Position numbers and translations under genes: made by a program. From Flavobacterium lipolyticum (GTDB taxonomy: Bacteria > Bacteroidota > Bacteroidia > Flavobacteriales > Flavobacteriaceae): DNA of 64,000 nt. The stretch lies in NCBI RefSeq assembly GCF_020905335.1, contig NZ_JAJJMN010000001.1:558001-622000 (forward strand), given 5' to 3'. Positions 7,812 through 16,317 of this stretch are shown in pieces; position 1 is the stretch's first letter; every line of letters begins with the position of its first letter. The notes below the pieces were generated by a model. It was not told the origin of the DNA and made no database searches. It saw nothing but the letters and a program-made list of their open reading frames with translations.

Positions 7812-7960
7812 TAATCGAGTTAATATTTTGTTAAATAAAAAGACTTGCTTTTAACCCTGCTGTTTATCAGCTTTTGCTCTATGCTATCATAAAGGAAAGA
7901 AATGATGAAATGCTAAAAATTCTTAATTTATGCTTAAATTTACAGTCTAAACCAATTCAG

Positions 7961-10330
7961 ATGGATATTCATTTATACAACGAAAGTCCTTTCGAAACGA
8001 TCATCTCCTTTCATAAGCTTATTGAATCTTTTGAGAAAATTGCTTTGTCGGATGTTGATTACAGGGCTAACTACGCAAAAGCCATTCTAAAACAAATAGA
8101 GGCCCTTCCGGAACTTCGAACCGGAATTAAGGACTACGCCACCATTAAAGACAATGAAGCTTTAATCAGGAATCTTTTGGCTGATATCTTCCCAACTGCT
8201 TTGACAAACAACGAAATAAAAGCGGTTACCATACCTTTTCAGAATTTATATTTCAACTATACGGAACGCTTTAAAAAGATCTTAAGCAACGCAGGATCAG
8301 AGTTTGATATGGAAATTCGCGATTTCGACGATCATCAGTTCTATGTCAACAACTGCTGCATTATTTTAGGTGCCTATTACAAACAGCGTATCGATTTTAA
8401 CAACCCTTTTTTCTATGACATTCCCGATGAAAATGGAATAGAAAAGCACTATCGTATTCTGTACAATGCCGATTTCATGGAAGTTATTCCAACAGAAAAA
8501 TCAATAGCTTTAACTCAGGATGATATTGACTTATTACTGGACAACTACCACGATCTTGAACTCTGGAAATCAAAATTCCCTGCCGGAAGCTGGATTTTAA
8601 AAGGTTTTGGAATTGTTTCTTTGTTCGACGCCACCACAGAAAGTGCGATTTCAAACCTGAAAAGCAACTTATTAAAATCTGATTCAAAAACAGCTGCTAC
8701 AGATGAAATTGTATTCAATATTTTTAAATCGATCTTTAAAATTCCTGATTTAAAGGTGGGGTTTATTGTATACAGTCCGGAGGAAGAAAAATTTATCAGA
8801 CCTGTTAAATTTGACACTCAGATGCAGAGTTTTCTACTTTCAAAAGATCAGGAAATTGATTGCAAGAATGCTTTTTTCGGATGTACCTTCGAGAAATTAT
8901 TAAACGATAAAGAACCTTTGGTAATTTCTAACGTCGAAAAATTCATTGCCGAATCACATAATATAAAATTAGGGGAGCATCTGTTAAAACAAGGGATCCA
9001 AAGTTGTGTTTTTGCTCCTGTCATAAAAGACGGGCAGTTACTGGGCGTTGTTGAACTGGTTTCTTCTCAACAAAAAGCACTCAATACGATTAATGCTACC
9101 AAACTAGAACTGGTACTTCCTTATTTAACCGATACTATTGATCGTTACAATACGGATATGCAGCATCAGATTGAAGCCATTATTCAGCGCGAGTACACCA
9201 CCATTCACCCAAGTGTGTACTGGAAATTCAAAAAAGAATCGCAAAACTATTTCCAAAATATCAATCATACCAAGGATTATATTTTTAAGGAAATTGTCTT
9301 TAAGAACGTATATCCACTTTACGGGCAAATTGATATCAAAGGTTCTTCCGAACATCGAAATGAAACGGTTAAGATCGACCTTAAAAATCAATTGACTGCT
9401 TTGCTGAAAATTTTCGAATCTCAGAATACAAACCACAATCTGGTCCTTCTGGAACAGCGCAAATTTGAACTGGAATCTTTTCGGGATGAGCTTGACGCTC
9501 CTTTAAAAGCAGATACCGAGCAATACATTCAGCGTTACATTGAAGAAGAAATTCATCCTCTTTTAAAGAATACAAAAGAAACACAAAAAAGCGAAAAACT
9601 GGAACGAGAATACTTTGAGAGTCTTGACGCAAAAAGCGGATTGTTTTATCAGGAGCGAAAGAAGTTCGATAATGCGATGTCTATTATCAACAAAAAACTG
9701 GCCTCGGTTCTGGACAAAAAACAACTCGAAGCGCAACAGATTTATCCACATTATTACGAACGATTTAAAACAGATGGTGTTGAGCATAACCTCTATATTG
9801 GAGCCTCTATTGCTCCAAATCAACCCTTTGATATGATGTACTTGCACAACTTGCGTTTGTGGCAGTTACAAACCTTGTGCGAAATGGAACTTGAACATCA
9901 TCAGCTTAAAGAATCACTCCCGTACGAACTGGACGTGACTTCTTTAATATTAGTGTTTACTTCTCCGCTTTCGATCCGTTTCAGAATGGATGAAAAACGT
10001 TTTGATGTCGACGGAACCTACAATGCCAGATACGAAGTGGTGAAAAAACGCATCGACAAATCGAATATCAAAGGCACAAAAGACCGTATTACGGAGAAAG
10101 AGAAAATTACCATTGTGTATTCTCAAAACAGTGAGGAAGCTGAATATTTAAAATACATCAAATACTTACAGCACAAAAAAATTCTCGAACCTTCAATCGA
10201 ACAATTTGAAGTTGAAGACCTTCAGGGAGTTTCGGGTCTAAGAGCCATTCGTGTTAAAGTAATCAATAACAATACAAATCCCGTAGCGAAAAAAATTACC
10301 TATCAGGACTTATTAGATGAGCTCAACTAA
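7961..10330 (+). CDS. GAF-like domain cytoplasmic protein, 789 aa
   Basis: This is a large soluble protein without signal peptide or membrane segment. The middle part (about residues 240-400) looks like a GAF domain: KVGFIVYSPEEEKF, FEKLLNDKEPLVISNVEKF, GIQSCVFAPVIKDGQLLGVVELVS. Downstream are a conserved-looking YGQIDIKGSSEHRNE segment and long helical stretches with many charged residues (about 480-620). There is no kinase, cyclase or output domain that I can recognise, so it may be a sensory scaffold. The ATG at 7961 is preferred to an upstream in-frame codon at 7874. The gene converges with the HD-PycTM gene and shares its terminator hairpin. Confidence 0.75.
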   Translation: MDIHLYNESPFETIISFHKLIESFEKIALSDVDYRANYAKAILKQIEALPELRTGIKDYATIKDNEALIRNLLADIFPTALTNNEIKAVTIPFQNLYFNYTERFKKILSNAGSEFDMEIRDFDDHQFYVNNCCIILGAYYKQRIDFNNPFFYDIPDENGIEKHYRILYNADFMEVIPTEKSIALTQDDIDLLLDNYHDLELWKSKFPAGSWILKGFGIVSLFDATTESAISNLKSNLLKSDSKTAATDEIVFNIFKSIFKIPDLKVGFIVYSPEEEKFIRPVKFDTQMQSFLLSKDQEIDCKNAFFGCTFEKLLNDKEPLVISNVEKFIAESHNIKLGEHLLKQGIQSCVFAPVIKDGQLLGVVELVSSQQKALNTINATKLELVLPYLTDTIDRYNTDMQHQIEAIIQREYTTIHPSVYWKFKKESQNYFQNINHTKDYIFKEIVFKNVYPLYGQIDIKGSSEHRNETVKIDLKNQLTALLKIFESQNTNHNLVLLEQRKFELESFRDELDAPLKADTEQYIQRYIEEEIHPLLKNTKETQKSEKLEREYFESLDAKSGLFYQERKKFDNAMSIINKKLASVLDKKQLEAQQIYPHYYERFKTDGVEHNLYIGASIAPNQPFDMMYLHNLRLWQLQTLCEMELEHHQLKESLPYELDVTSLILVFTSPLSIRFRMDEKRFDVDGTYNARYEVVKKRIDKSNIKGTKDRITEKEKITIVYSQNSEEAEYLKYIKYLQHKKILEPSIEQFEVEDLQGVSGLRAIRVKVINNNTNPVAKKITYQDLLDELN

Positions 10331-10348
10331 TTTTTAGTTGAGCTTTTA
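10320..10348 (+). terminator. Terminator hairpin overlapping a stop codon
   Basis: An 11-bp perfect stem (AGCTCAACTAA with TTAGTTGAGCT) and a 3-nt loop contains the stop codon of the GAF-like gene in its left arm and is followed by TTTTATA. The converging HD-PycTM gene ends at 10346, so the element abuts both coding ends and probably serves both. Confidence 0.75.
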
Positions 10349-11524
10349 TATGGATTTAAACGCAATTACAAAAGAGATTACGGTAACAATGATACCGATC
10401 ATAAAAAGATTGTAAGCAATACGCAGTAAATTATATTTGCGCTGTAACACTAATCCTAAATAATACAAATCTTTTATCATGGTAGAATACAGATAATCTT
10501 TATCCTTCATCATTTCGTTCATCGCCCAGTCATATTCTTCAAGAGGCATTTTGTAGAAGTTCCCAAAGAATAATAAATTAATTTTCTTGGCTTCGATATC
10601 CTCACGTGTAAAAATACCGGTTGTTACTTTTGGTCGTGTAGATAAAATCGCAAAAATAATGGTCACCACACTTGAAATCAGCATGATAAAAGTGGGAACA
10701 ACCAAATGCGCGTTCTTCGGACTGTCTAATTTAGGGATAATCGTAGAAAGTGCAATCGAAATGATAATAGCATTTACAGACAATAAAATATTCGCTTTAC
10801 TATCGGCAATTCCGCTTAAACGCGTATGATTCCCCAAGGTAACACGAAACAAGGTGTCGATACCACGATCCGGTTTTTCGATTTTATCTCTCTTTCTATT
10901 CTCTTCTTCGATTTTTTCGGCCTCTTTTTTTTCCTGCTTTTCAATCTTTTTCTGAACCATTAACAGATTTTTCTCTTTTAAAGGCTGCCATTTTCTAAGC
11001 GCATAATCCGTATAAAAACGGTGCTTGTTCATTAGAAAATTCAGATTTTCTTTTGCCCATTCGGCATTTGAAAAGTTTAAATTCCAGGTATTCTTTAATT
11101 CAATACGCAATAATTCGCAAGTCGTTGCATACTCAGTCCCCATAAGGTGAGCAAAATCGGCATCCTTGATTATTTTCTCCAAATGTGTTTTCGGAGTATA
11201 CTCTTTTACCGTGGCCAGAATCAAACCGGAAACCTGTGTTATGAATTCATCCGACAGTCCCTTTTCCTTCAAAAAAGCCGTAGCAATTTTCACACTCTCT
11301 TCTTCATGTTTTTCATAACCATTAATGTACCCGCTATCATGAAACCAGGCTGCCACTAAAAGTGCTTCCTTCTCTTCGGCCGTAACATCTTCCTTTTTGC
11401 AAAGCTCTTTTACAGCATTTACGACCGTTAAAGTATGGTTGAAATTATGATAAGAATATAAATTAGAAAGTTTATCTTTGAGTAAATTACTAACAAAATC
11501 TTCGGATTGTTCTATTAAATTCAT
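10346..11524 (-). CDS. HD phosphohydrolase fused to a Pycsar-effector-like (PycTM) membrane domain
   Basis: This is a 392-residue two-domain protein. Residues 1-180 form an HD phosphohydrolase: His30 (YHNFNH), His62-Asp63 (WFHDSGY), His73 (KHEEES) and Asp121/Asp123 (DADFAHL) supply the metal site. A charged coiled coil (184-220) leads into a membrane domain with three hydrophobic segments (about 247-264, 275-295, 372-389) and the motif ADSKANILLSVNAI, which I recognise from the Pycsar effector TM family. In Pycsar defence that domain senses cyclic pyrimidine nucleotides and damages the membrane. HD enzymes often hydrolyse nucleotides, so self-limiting control is a reasonable inference. No nucleotidyl cyclase lies nearby, so it may instead be a housekeeping signalling protein. 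Confidence 0.82.
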   Translation of the reverse strand: MNLIEQSEDFVSNLLKDKLSNLYSYHNFNHTLTVVNAVKELCKKEDVTAEEKEALLVAAWFHDSGYINGYEKHEEESVKIATAFLKEKGLSDEFITQVSGLILATVKEYTPKTHLEKIIKDADFAHLMGTEYATTCELLRIELKNTWNLNFSNAEWAKENLNFLMNKHRFYTDYALRKWQPLKEKNLLMVQKKIEKQEKKEAEKIEEENRKRDKIEKPDRGIDTLFRVTLGNHTRLSGIADSKANILLSVNAIIISIALSTIIPKLDSPKNAHLVVPTFIMLISSVVTIIFAILSTRPKVTTGIFTREDIEAKKINLLFFGNFYKMPLEEYDWAMNEMMKDKDYLYSTMIKDLYYLGLVLQRKYNLLRIAYNLFMIGIIVTVISFVIAFKSI

Positions 11525-11550
11525 AAAGAATATTTTTACACCACTAAATT

Positions 11551-14500
11551 ATGAAATTGTTTTTGGATAATCATTTTATTGCGAAAATTAAAACCTGTTC
11601 TTTGGCAATAACTGTCTTGCTGCTCACCTATTCCTGTGCGACTCATAAAGCACAATATGGTAAAAATGTCAGTGCTAACGAAACGGAAAACGCAACAGAT
11701 ACCATAAAAATTGCACACACTTTTTATTTAGTGGGTGATGCCGGAAACGCCGACGAAGAAAAAGCACAGCAAACTCTTGAACTACTGCACCAAAAGCTAA
11801 AAAAAGCGAATAAAAAATCGACCTTGCTTTTTTTAGGAGATAATATCTATCCGAAAGGTTTTCCTGCCCATAATGAGGGGCCGGAAAAGGCTTTGGCCGA
11901 AACGAAACTGACCAATCAATTAAAACTTACCGAGGGATTTAAGGGAAAAACGATTGTCATTCCCGGAAACCACGATTGGTACAATGGCATCAAAGGCCTT
12001 GAACTTCAGGCTGAATTTGTTACTAAATATTTAAACGATAAAAAAGCCTTTTTACCCCGAAAAAGCTGCGCTATCGAAGCTGTTAAAATAGACAGTACAA
12101 CTGCTTTAGTAACGATTGACAGTGAATGGTTTCTGGAAGACTGGAACAACCACCCTACTATAAATGACAATTGTGATATTAAAACCAGAGAAGATTTCTT
12201 TGACGAACTGGAAAGTGTTCTTAATAAAAATCAGGAGAAAACAGTCATTCTTGCCCTACATCACCCCCTTATGAGCAACGGATCCCATGGCGGTCAATAT
12301 TCGCTGGAAAAACAACTGTTCCCTCTGGAACAAAAAATTCCGCTTCCGGTAATTGGTTCCTTTATTAATTTACTGCGAAAAACTACAGGTGCCAGTCCTC
12401 AAGACATTCAGAACAAACAATATACTGCTTATGCCAAGCGCATTAAAACGCTGCTGCAAAAACAAAAAAATGTGATTGTAGTTTCCGGCCACGATCATAA
12501 TCTGCAGTATGTCAACAAGGAAAATATTAAGCAGATTATTAGCGGTGCGGGATCAAAATCCGAAGCTGCAAGGGCCATTAATTCAAATGATTTCTCTTAT
12601 GGAGGAAACGGTTATGCTACCTTAACTTTATTCAAAAGCGGAGATGCGAAAGTTTCTTTCTTCGGAAATGAAAACAACCACGAGAAGCTACTTTTTGAGC
12701 GGGAAATCATAAAGGCCAAAGAAATCAACTGGGCTGCTGATATTCCGAATAATTTCCCTCCTAAAATTACGACTTCTATCTATTCTCAAAAAATGACTCA
12801 GAAAAGTCTGTTTCATAAGTTTCTCTTCGGAAACCACTATAGAAAATATTACAGCTTACCTATTGAGGCTAAAACCGCAACTTTAGACACTTTAATGGGA
12901 GGTCTGAAACCCATTCGTGAAGGTGGCGGACATCAGTCTAAATCTTTAAGAGTATCGGATCCTAAAGGCCGTGAATATGTAATGCGTGCTATGAAAAAAA
13001 GTGCTACACAATTTTTACAATCTGTAGCTTTTAAAGATCAGTACATTGTTAATGATTTTGAGAATACCTATGCAGAGAATTTCTTATTGGACTTTTATAC
13101 TACTTCACATCCGTATACTCCCTTTGCAGTAGGCAATCTGGCTGATAGAATAGGGCTGGCACACAGCAACCCGATTTTATATTACATTCCGAAACAAAAT
13201 ACTTTAAAAGAATTCAATTCGAATTTTGGAGATGAATTGTACATGGTTGAAGAAAGGCCTGCCGACAATCATCTGGAAGGGAAGAACTTTGGAAATCCAA
13301 CCAATATTATCAGCACATCTGACATGATGAAAAACCTGCATAAAGATGAAAAATATACCGTTGACGAAAACGAATATATAAAAGCCCGTTTGTTTGACAT
13401 GCTTATTGGCGATTGGGACCGACACGACGACCAATGGCGTTGGAGAGAATATAAAAAAGACGGAAAGGTAACTTACAAACCTATTCCCAGAGATCGCGAT
13501 CAGGCTTTTTCGAAATATGACGGAACTTTGCTTGCACTGTTGATGAACATTCCTGCACTGCGCCACATGCGTACTTTTAAAGACAAAATCGACAATGTAA
13601 AATGGCTTAACAGAGAACCTTACCCGCTTGACTTGGCCTTTTTAAAAACTGCCGAAGAAAAAGACTGGATTGCTCAGGCAAAATACATTCAGGAAAATTT
13701 ATCGGATACGGATATTGACAATGCTTTTAAAAGTCTACCAAAAGAGGTTCAGGACGAGACGATTAAAGACATTCAACAGAAATTGAAAAGCAGAAAAAAA
13801 GACCTTCAAAAATATGCGTCCCAATACTTTGACGTTTTGAGTCATACTGTAATGATCGCCGGAACAGATAAAAAAGACAAGTTTGTAATTCGCCATAGCG
13901 CCAAAAAAACACTCGAAATTCAGGTATTCAGAGTTAAAAAAGAGGGCGACGAATTGATATACACTAAAACCATTACCGATGCTAAAACTTCCAACTTATG
14001 GATTTACGGTTTAGATGATAATGATACTTTTCAGGTAACCGGCAATGCAAAATCGAAGATAAAAATTCGGTTAATTGGCGGACAAAACAATGATACCTAT
14101 AACATCGAAAACGGAAAAAGAGTGATCGTTTATGATTTTAAATCAAAACAAAATACCTATAATCTGGATTCAAAAACCGGAACTCAACTAACAGACGATT
14201 ACGACGTTAACCTTTACAATTACGAAAAACCAAAATATAATGTGATTTCAGGGCTTCCGAATATGGGGTACAATCCTGACGATGGTGTAAAGCTTGGTTT
14301 TAATCTGAACTATACCGTAAACAATTTCAAACAAAACCCTTACACACAAAAACATGTGTTAAACGGTTTTTACTACTTCGCAACGGAAGGTTTTGAATTG
14401 AATTACGCCGCACATTTTCCAGGCTTGCTTGGCAAGTGGGTTATTGATGTTGAATCGCAATATACAACTCCAAATTTTACGGTGAATTATTTCGGATATG

Positions 14501-15285
14501 GGAATGAAACAATCAATAATACAGAGCAATTCGGAATGGATTACAACCGCGTTCGCATTCAGAAGTTTAATGTTTCAGCGGCGATCCGACATGTTGGGCG
14601 ATATGGAAGCGAGTTTAGCATCCAGCCCATGTTTCAACAAATGAGAGTAGAAGAAACTAAAAACCGATTTATTGATATTCCAAACATCATTAATCCGGAA
14701 ATTTTTCAAAGTCAGACCTTTGGTGGTGCGAAAATCAAGTACCATTTCAAAAACTCCGACTTTGCTGCAAAACCTACTTTGGGAGTTACTTTCATGATCT
14801 CGGCAGCGTGGTTAGCCAATCTAAATGAAACCAGGCAAAACTTTCCGACTCTTGAAAGTCTTTTAGGATTTACGCATAAAATTGATTCTAACGGAAAGCT
14901 GGTTTTGGCCACTCTTTTAAAAGGAAAAGCGATCCTAAATAACAATTACGAATTTTATCAGGGTGCGTCTTTAGGAGGCGATACAGACTTACGCGGTTAT
15001 CGAAACGAACGCTTTCTGGGAAGTTCTTATTTTTCGCAAAGTACTGATTTACGTCTTAGCATTGGTAAAATCCAAAAAACAATTGCTCCGTTAACCTACG
15101 GAATACTGGGTGGTTTTGACTATGGAAGAATCTGGCTTGACGGTGAAAATTCCCAAAAATGGCATCAGGATTATGGCGGCGGACTTTGGCTGAACGCGAT
15201 CAATGTGCTAACCGCAAGAATCACTTATTTCAAATCTCCTGACGAAACAGGAAGAGTCATTTTTGGAGCGGCTTATAGTTTTTAA
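11551..15285 (+). CDS. Lipoprotein fusion: metallophosphoesterase, atypical-kinase-like segment and Omp85-like barrel
   Basis: This 1244-residue protein has a lipobox (LLLTYSC, Cys29). Residues 55-330 are a calcineurin-like phosphoesterase with its metal motifs in order: GDAGN, GDNIYP, GNHDWY, HHPLMSNG and SGHDHN. Residues about 450-670 contain GGHQSKSLRV, REYVMRAMKKS, GDWDRHDDQWRW and IPRDRDQAF, a pattern like HipA/FAM20/CotH-type kinases (DRHxxN then a metal Asp). The last 340 residues are beta-rich with LGGDTDLRGYRNERF near 1145 and a terminal Phe, as in Omp85-family surface-antigen barrels. The enzyme portion would sit on one side of the outer membrane, anchored by the barrel. The start lies only 26 bp from the divergent HD-PycTM start. 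Confidence 0.85.
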   Translation: MKLFLDNHFIAKIKTCSLAITVLLLTYSCATHKAQYGKNVSANETENATDTIKIAHTFYLVGDAGNADEEKAQQTLELLHQKLKKANKKSTLLFLGDNIYPKGFPAHNEGPEKALAETKLTNQLKLTEGFKGKTIVIPGNHDWYNGIKGLELQAEFVTKYLNDKKAFLPRKSCAIEAVKIDSTTALVTIDSEWFLEDWNNHPTINDNCDIKTREDFFDELESVLNKNQEKTVILALHHPLMSNGSHGGQYSLEKQLFPLEQKIPLPVIGSFINLLRKTTGASPQDIQNKQYTAYAKRIKTLLQKQKNVIVVSGHDHNLQYVNKENIKQIISGAGSKSEAARAINSNDFSYGGNGYATLTLFKSGDAKVSFFGNENNHEKLLFEREIIKAKEINWAADIPNNFPPKITTSIYSQKMTQKSLFHKFLFGNHYRKYYSLPIEAKTATLDTLMGGLKPIREGGGHQSKSLRVSDPKGREYVMRAMKKSATQFLQSVAFKDQYIVNDFENTYAENFLLDFYTTSHPYTPFAVGNLADRIGLAHSNPILYYIPKQNTLKEFNSNFGDELYMVEERPADNHLEGKNFGNPTNIISTSDMMKNLHKDEKYTVDENEYIKARLFDMLIGDWDRHDDQWRWREYKKDGKVTYKPIPRDRDQAFSKYDGTLLALLMNIPALRHMRTFKDKIDNVKWLNREPYPLDLAFLKTAEEKDWIAQAKYIQENLSDTDIDNAFKSLPKEVQDETIKDIQQKLKSRKKDLQKYASQYFDVLSHTVMIAGTDKKDKFVIRHSAKKTLEIQVFRVKKEGDELIYTKTITDAKTSNLWIYGLDDNDTFQVTGNAKSKIKIRLIGGQNNDTYNIENGKRVIVYDFKSKQNTYNLDSKTGTQLTDDYDVNLYNYEKPKYNVISGLPNMGYNPDDGVKLGFNLNYTVNNFKQNPYTQKHVLNGFYYFATEGFELNYAAHFPGLLGKWVIDVESQYTTPNFTVNYFGYGNETINNTEQFGMDYNRVRIQKFNVSAAIRHVGRYGSEFSIQPMFQQMRVEETKNRFIDIPNIINPEIFQSQTFGGAKIKYHFKNSDFAAKPTLGVTFMISAAWLANLNETRQNFPTLESLLGFTHKIDSNGKLVLATLLKGKAILNNNYEFYQGASLGGDTDLRGYRNERFLGSSYFSQSTDLRLSIGKIQKTIAPLTYGILGGFDYGRIWLDGENSQKWHQDYGGGLWLNAINVLTARITYFKSPDETGRVIFGAAYSF

Positions 15286-15288
15286 CTA

Positions 15289-15383
15289 GAGGTTCTGAGA
15301 TGCTGAGTTACTAAGGTTCTAAGTTTTTTTGCCATGAATTTCCCCTTTAACTTAGCACCTCAGAACCTAAGCGCCTTAGTCCC
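15289..15383. repeat. Empty palindromic intergenic repeat
   Basis: The left arm (15289-15330) contains GAGGTTCTGAGATGCTGAG and TTACTAAGGTTCTAAG. The right arm (15349-15383) is its inverse (CTTAGCACCTCAGAACC, TAAGCGCCTTAGTCC), with a loop of about 18 nt. The units match the arms around the four-helix-bundle gene at 4689 and 5138. It probably also acts as a terminator between the two converging genes. Confidence 0.75.
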
Positions 15384-15386
15384 TTT

Positions 15387-16247
15387 TTATTTTAGCTTAA
15401 ACTCATAAACATTGCCTCCTGTTTTATTTGCCTTTTCATCGGCAATCAATAAAGTAGTGTTGTCTTTAAAAACGATAGCTTCTTTTTGCGAAAAGTGATC
15501 CAATTTAATCTCCGTTTGTGATCCTTTATGGAACCAATCATTTTTATACCCTTTAAACAAAACGATTTTATCATGACTCAGCAAAGCTACTTTTTTACCA
15601 TCAGGGCTAATGGTTGCACTGGTTAAAACACAATGATTGTAATTATCACAAGTCTTAAACTCCCCTATTTTAATCGCCTTCTGAGTTCCCGGAGCATTTA
15701 AAATTTTATAAATAAAGGCAGTTCCATCGAAATTCTTACTACGGTTTTTGGTAAACAGATAAAAATAATTCCCGTGCTCAAAAAAGCCTTCGACATCATA
15801 GAACATTTCTTTTTTCTTCGGAGGAAATTCCTTTTGTTCCGGGTAAGAAAATGAAACCTTATACTCTGCCACTGCTGAATCTTTATTCAACTGATTCTTA
15901 TTGACTTTATAAATACACAAATCTTTGCGCTCGTTGTCGTTATTTCCAAAATCTCCAATGTAAATATTCCCGCTTTTGTCTTTGGTAATATCTTCCCAAT
16001 CTACATTAGTTGCATTTGAAACAACAATCGATTTGGCAATCTTCCCGTCCGATTTTATCGCATAAATTTCATTTTTATTACCACTGTCTTCTATCGCATA
16101 AATTAAATTCGTTTCAGGAAAATAAGTAATTCCCGAAACTTCTTTTAGCTTCTTCGGAAGGGCGTACAACGTTTTTAAATTTGAATTGGATTGTTGCTGA
16201 CAAGCCAGTAAGGCAATAGAAGCCCCGAGTAAAAAAAATTTTTTCAT
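15387..16247 (-). CDS. Lipoprotein with predicted beta-propeller fold (SdiA-regulated/phytase-like)
   Basis: This 286-residue protein begins with a lipoprotein signal (MKKFFLLGASIALLAC, lipid-modified Cys16). The mature part has repeated beta-propeller-like blades: VSGITYFPETNLIYAIEDSG, DWEDITKDKSGNIYIGDFGNND, MFYDVEGFFEHGNYFYLFTK and LTSATISPDGKKVALLSHD. The EDSG, DWED and YVGDFGNN elements resemble the SdiA-regulated and esterase-like phytase groups, which share a calcium-binding propeller. No enzyme activity can be claimed. It is the gene nearest the phosphoesterase/barrel fusion, converging with it across a palindromic repeat. Confidence 0.75.
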   Translation of the reverse strand: MKKFFLLGASIALLACQQQSNSNLKTLYALPKKLKEVSGITYFPETNLIYAIEDSGNKNEIYAIKSDGKIAKSIVVSNATNVDWEDITKDKSGNIYIGDFGNNDNERKDLCIYKVNKNQLNKDSAVAEYKVSFSYPEQKEFPPKKKEMFYDVEGFFEHGNYFYLFTKNRSKNFDGTAFIYKILNAPGTQKAIKIGEFKTCDNYNHCVLTSATISPDGKKVALLSHDKIVLFKGYKNDWFHKGSQTEIKLDHFSQKEAIVFKDNTTLLIADEKANKTGGNVYEFKLK

Positions 16248-16317
16248 AATATCTTCTTTTAATATTTAACCTAACTAAAACCTGCTAACAACCCAACATC
16301 TTTATGGAGTGCAGTAT

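Noticed and set aside
10346..11524. Complete Pycsar defence system
   Set aside because: Only the effector-like domain is present; neighbouring genes contain no cyclase or other defence component.
13204..13566. 120-residue antisense ORF inside the fusion lipoprotein gene
   Set aside because: The sense frame carries clear domain motifs through the same region; the antisense frame has none.
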